From contig JAEWDX010000341.1 of assembly GCA_023389895.1 (NCBI GenBank), positions 1-6,975 on the forward strand: a stretch of 6,975 bases of DNA, read 5' to 3'. The position numbers and the translations under genes were made by a program. Shown here in pieces: positions 6,744 to 6,975 of the stretch (position 1 is its first letter; every line of letters begins with the position of its first letter). Under the pieces are notes generated by a model. It was not told the origin of the DNA, made no database searches, and worked only from the letters and a program-made list of their open reading frames with translations. Source of the stretch: Bacillota bacterium. GTDB lineage: Bacteria; Bacillota; Bacilli; Bacillales; Cytobacillaceae.

Positions 6744-6975
6744 ATTCGGATCGATATTCGTAAAATAGCTTTTCACGATTTCCTCTAAATCAGCAGGGTA
6801 TTTATAACGATCCGTACTTTGGCGATAAGCTTGCTCATATTGACGATAAACCTCAGTATATGGTCTAATACTGCCCTTCAATACCGGACCGTTGCCATCA
6901 GATTGCTCATTCGCTTGACCTTCTCCGAGCATTCCATTATCTATTTCCATATTTGTTTTGCCATCTAAACGCTGT
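6735..6975 (-). CDS. C-terminal end of an unidentified protein (partial)
   Basis: The last 79 residues of a longer protein. The frame stays open to the right edge, and the Met encoded at 6948-6950 has no evident ribosome-binding site, so it is probably internal. The visible part has a flexible Gly/Asn/Glu-rich stretch, then GSIRPYTEVYRQYEQAYRQ and a tyrosine- and acid-rich helix ending ADLEEIVKSYFTNIDP. From memory, this VY-x-x-Y-x-x-A ... VKxYF pattern resembles the tail of large membrane proteins encoded just upstream of MoxR in other operons; I cannot name the family. It is the first operon gene seen here, and its stop codon forms part of the MoxR ribosome-binding site. The tail is hydrophilic and likely cytoplasmic if the missing part is membrane-bound. 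Confidence 0.75.
   Translation of the reverse strand, partial: QRLDGKTNMEIDNGMLGEGQANEQSDGNGPVLKGSIRPYTEVYRQYEQAYRQSTDRYKYPADLEEIVKSYFTNIDPNKE

Overview
The window looks like chromosome from a low-GC Gram-positive of the Bacillaceae. The DNA is AT-rich, the ribosome-binding sites are strong GGAGG/AAGGAG types, and the left end carries a structured element resembling an interspersed repeat I recall from Bacillus genomes. Genus and species cannot be set from this window.

Positions 322-6975 hold one leftward (minus-strand) gene string. In transcription order it contains: the C-terminal end of an unidentified protein (6735 to the right edge); a MoxR-family AAA+ ATPase (5728-6726); a soluble DUF58 protein with a vWA-like fold (4865-5731); a membrane protein with a BatA-type N-terminus and a vWA domain (3083-4855); and a 925-residue membrane protein with two vWA domains and a glutamine-amidotransferase-like domain (322-3099). 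Junctions are an 8 bp gap, a 4 bp overlap (ATGA), a 9 bp gap and a 17 bp overlap. Each start has its own Shine-Dalgarno, twice built into the preceding stop codon. No promoter or terminator is visible between the genes, so this is almost certainly one operon whose promoter lies beyond the right edge.

MoxR ATPases are generally thought to act as chaperone-like remodelling enzymes working with vWA-domain partners that bind metal through a MIDAS site. Here one ATPase is followed by three proteins carrying four vWA-type domains. Hydrophobicity and positive-inside charge suggest that MoxR and the DUF58 protein are cytoplasmic. The two large proteins would be anchored by two N-terminal helices and one C-terminal helix, with their bulk outside. 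The last protein also has a roughly 90-residue basic cytoplasmic tail. Related Bat/MoxR operons have been linked to stress tolerance and envelope functions, but the substrate of this system is not readable from sequence.

Positions 1-321 contain no convincing gene. They hold a folded repeat-like element (about 3-121), a second long inverted repeat (126-189) with a 12 bp palindrome in its loop, a stretch with only short inverted repeats (190-292), and an AT-rich hairpin just after the operon's last stop codon that may be a weak terminator.
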